Positions 62,903 through 64,000 of a DNA stretch of 64,000 bases are shown here, one piece after another. A program made the position numbers and the translations under genes. The stretch lies in the NCBI GenBank assembly GCA_026712715.1, contig JAPOPW010000025.1, forward strand, positions 1 to 64,000. The letters run 5' to 3'. Source of the stretch: Immundisolibacterales bacterium. GTDB taxonomy: Bacteria > Pseudomonadota > Gammaproteobacteria > HK1. The number at the start of each line of letters is the position of its first letter. The stretch's first letter is position 1. The notes beneath the pieces were generated by a model. That model worked only from the letters and a program-made list of their open reading frames with translations, did no database searches and was not told the DNA's origin.

Positions 62903-63604
62903 TCAGTGGATGTCCGCGGAGTCCGACATGGCCTGCCGCAGCCGCTCGATGTCGAACCCCGGGCTGCGGGCGCACTCGAGGATCACCGCCTCGCGCCGGG
63001 TGAGGAGATCCACCGCGGCGGGAAGCTCCGTCACCACCTCGGGGGGAATGACGACCGCTCCGTGCCGGTCCGCGTGCACGATGTCGTCGTTCCGGACGGC
63101 CATCCCGCACACGTTGACGGGCTGGCCGAAGTCCACCACGTGAACGTGGGCGTGGCTCGGCCCCACCTCGCCGGCGAGGAGCTGGAACCCCGGCGCGCAG
63201 TCGTCGAGATCGCGCATCGAGCCGTTGGTGACCGCGCCGAGCGAGCCGAGCCCCTTGTGGACCGCGGTGTTCACCTCCCCCCAGAAGGCCCCGAACCCGG
63301 GCTCGGGGTCGATGTCCTGGATCACGGTGACGGTGGAGCCCGCCCCGCTCGCGACATGCTCGTAGTAGGCGATCCGGGCCTTGCGCAGCTCCGCGGCGCT
63401 CCGGGAGGGGGTGTCCATCGCCCGGATGGTGGCGGTGCGGGCCCGGCCGACGATGGGCTTGCGCGCGGGATCGAGGCAGACCATGGGCCGTACCGTGAAG
63501 CCGGTGGCCCGGCGGTGGGGCGCCACCAGCTCGAGGGCGTTGCAGATGGTCGGGGTATCCCAGGTGGTGAGAAGCTCGAGGTCGGCATCGGTGAAGTCGG
63601 TCAT
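62903..63604 (-). CDS. RraA-family protein (HMG/CHA aldolase-like)
   Basis: A 233-residue member of the RraA/4-hydroxy-4-methyl-2-oxoglutarate aldolase family. DTPTICNALELVAPHRRATGF opens it, SLGAVTNGSMRDLDDC holds the conserved Arg-Asp pair and metal site, and VVDFGQPVNVCGMAVRNDDIVHADRHGAVVIPPEV is the best-conserved block. It may be an aldolase, an oxaloacetate decarboxylase, or a regulator of RNase E, the last being unlikely for this length and context. The ATG at 63604 is used. Confidence 0.85.
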   Translation of the reverse strand: MTDFTDADLELLTTWDTPTICNALELVAPHRRATGFTVRPMVCLDPARKPIVGRARTATIRAMDTPSRSAAELRKARIAYYEHVASGAGSTVTVIQDIDPEPGFGAFWGEVNTAVHKGLGSLGAVTNGSMRDLDDCAPGFQLLAGEVGPSHAHVHVVDFGQPVNVCGMAVRNDDIVHADRHGAVVIPPEVVTELPAAVDLLTRREAVILECARSPGFDIERLRQAMSDSADIH

Positions 63605-64000
63605 CGGGGGTCCTCGGTACGGGCGAAGGGGTTTCGAATGGTGGAGGCCCGATATTTTGCACGCCTGCGCCCCGGTTCGCCTCGCTCGGCGCTTGCGCGG
63701 ATCCACCGAGCGCACCGCGCCCCTTCGTCCGCGCGGCCGACGGGACCGCGGATGCCGGCGATGTCCCGGCGCGGTGCCGGCGTGGATCCGGCGCGGTGCC
63801 GGCGCCGTGCCGGCGCGGCCGGGCACGCGCGACGGGATATGATCGGTCCCGCGGGAGGCTCGGGCGCGCGAGCGCGCCCGCACGCGGGCGAACCGGCTCG
63901 GCGGCGTGTGGACCGCGTGGCTCTTCCTTCGAGGATGGAACCGGTCCGAGACAGGAACCGCAGGGCGCGAAGCGGCGCGGGGCGGGGCGGTGCCGCGCGG
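63605..64000. repeat. Gene-free end of window with short GC tandem repeats
   Basis: No gene is supported in these 396 bp. A 17-bp unit is repeated exactly at 63766-63782 and 63788-63804 (22-bp period), with a degraded third copy after it. Confidence 0.55.

Overview
This is a window of very GC-rich bacterial chromosome with dense coding, short spacers and many stop/start overlaps of the ATGA or GTGA type. The gene content points to a proteobacterium, most likely an uncultured or little-studied gammaproteobacterium. The evidence is: separate glyQ and glyS followed by a plsC-like acyltransferase; the order mnmG-rsmG-parA-parB; a Slam-type outer-membrane lipoprotein exporter; and a split adenosylcobalamin-dependent ribonucleotide reductase (nrdJa/nrdJb) of the kind known in pseudomonads. 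The class assignment is an inference. I see no rRNA, tRNA or CRISPR array.

Layout. 1-12.8 kb is accessory in character: the tail of a tyrosine recombinase, a membrane acyltransferase, a PIN-toxin module, a peptidoglycan hydrolase fused to an IS3 transposase N-terminus, a Slam exporter with two candidate surface lipoproteins, an Uma2 nuclease, and a ribbon-helix-helix/nucleotidyltransferase pair behind a 23-bp dyad. 12.9-17.5 kb is the parB-parA-rsmG-mnmG block typical of the origin region. 17.7-20.8 kb holds a small YdhR-like monooxygenase and two MFS transporters. 21-27.7 kb holds a second Uma2 gene, glyQS, plsC, a nucleoside hydrolase and nicotinamidase. 28-33.5 kb holds methylmalonyl-CoA epimerase, a beta-lactamase-fold hydrolase, an SDR, a RidA-like deaminase, D-amino-acid dehydrogenase and an orphan HicB. 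33.5-44 kb holds the propionate route (mutA-pccB-pccA-meaB operon, prpE), with a cyclophilin and a second PIN module between. 44.3-48.5 kb is nrdJa, carrying a 375-residue intein, and nrdJb. 48.8-51 kb holds a DUF2283 pair and a sulfatase. 51-59 kb is a minus-strand catabolic run: 5'-nucleotidase, RidA, crotonase, class III alcohol dehydrogenase, peptide deformylase, SDR and a bifunctional fatty-acid oxidation protein. 59-63.6 kb holds two small coiled-coil membrane proteins, an O6-alkylguanine methyltransferase, an LhgO-like oxidase, a DUF1445 hydro-lyase and an RraA-family protein.

How the parts work together. PrpE, propionyl-CoA carboxylase, epimerase, mutase and MeaB together take propionate to succinyl-CoA and need vitamin B12. 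The ribonucleotide reductase also depends on B12, so deoxynucleotide supply and propionate metabolism share a cofactor. A pair of NrdR-like boxes spaced 31 bp overlaps a sigma70-type promoter just upstream of nrdJa. The intein lies directly before the presumed catalytic cysteine, so the reductase should be inactive until it splices. The Slam locus is the least conventional part: two lipoproteins share a TbpB-like C-terminal barrel, and the larger carries four roughly 83-residue repeats as a possible stalk.
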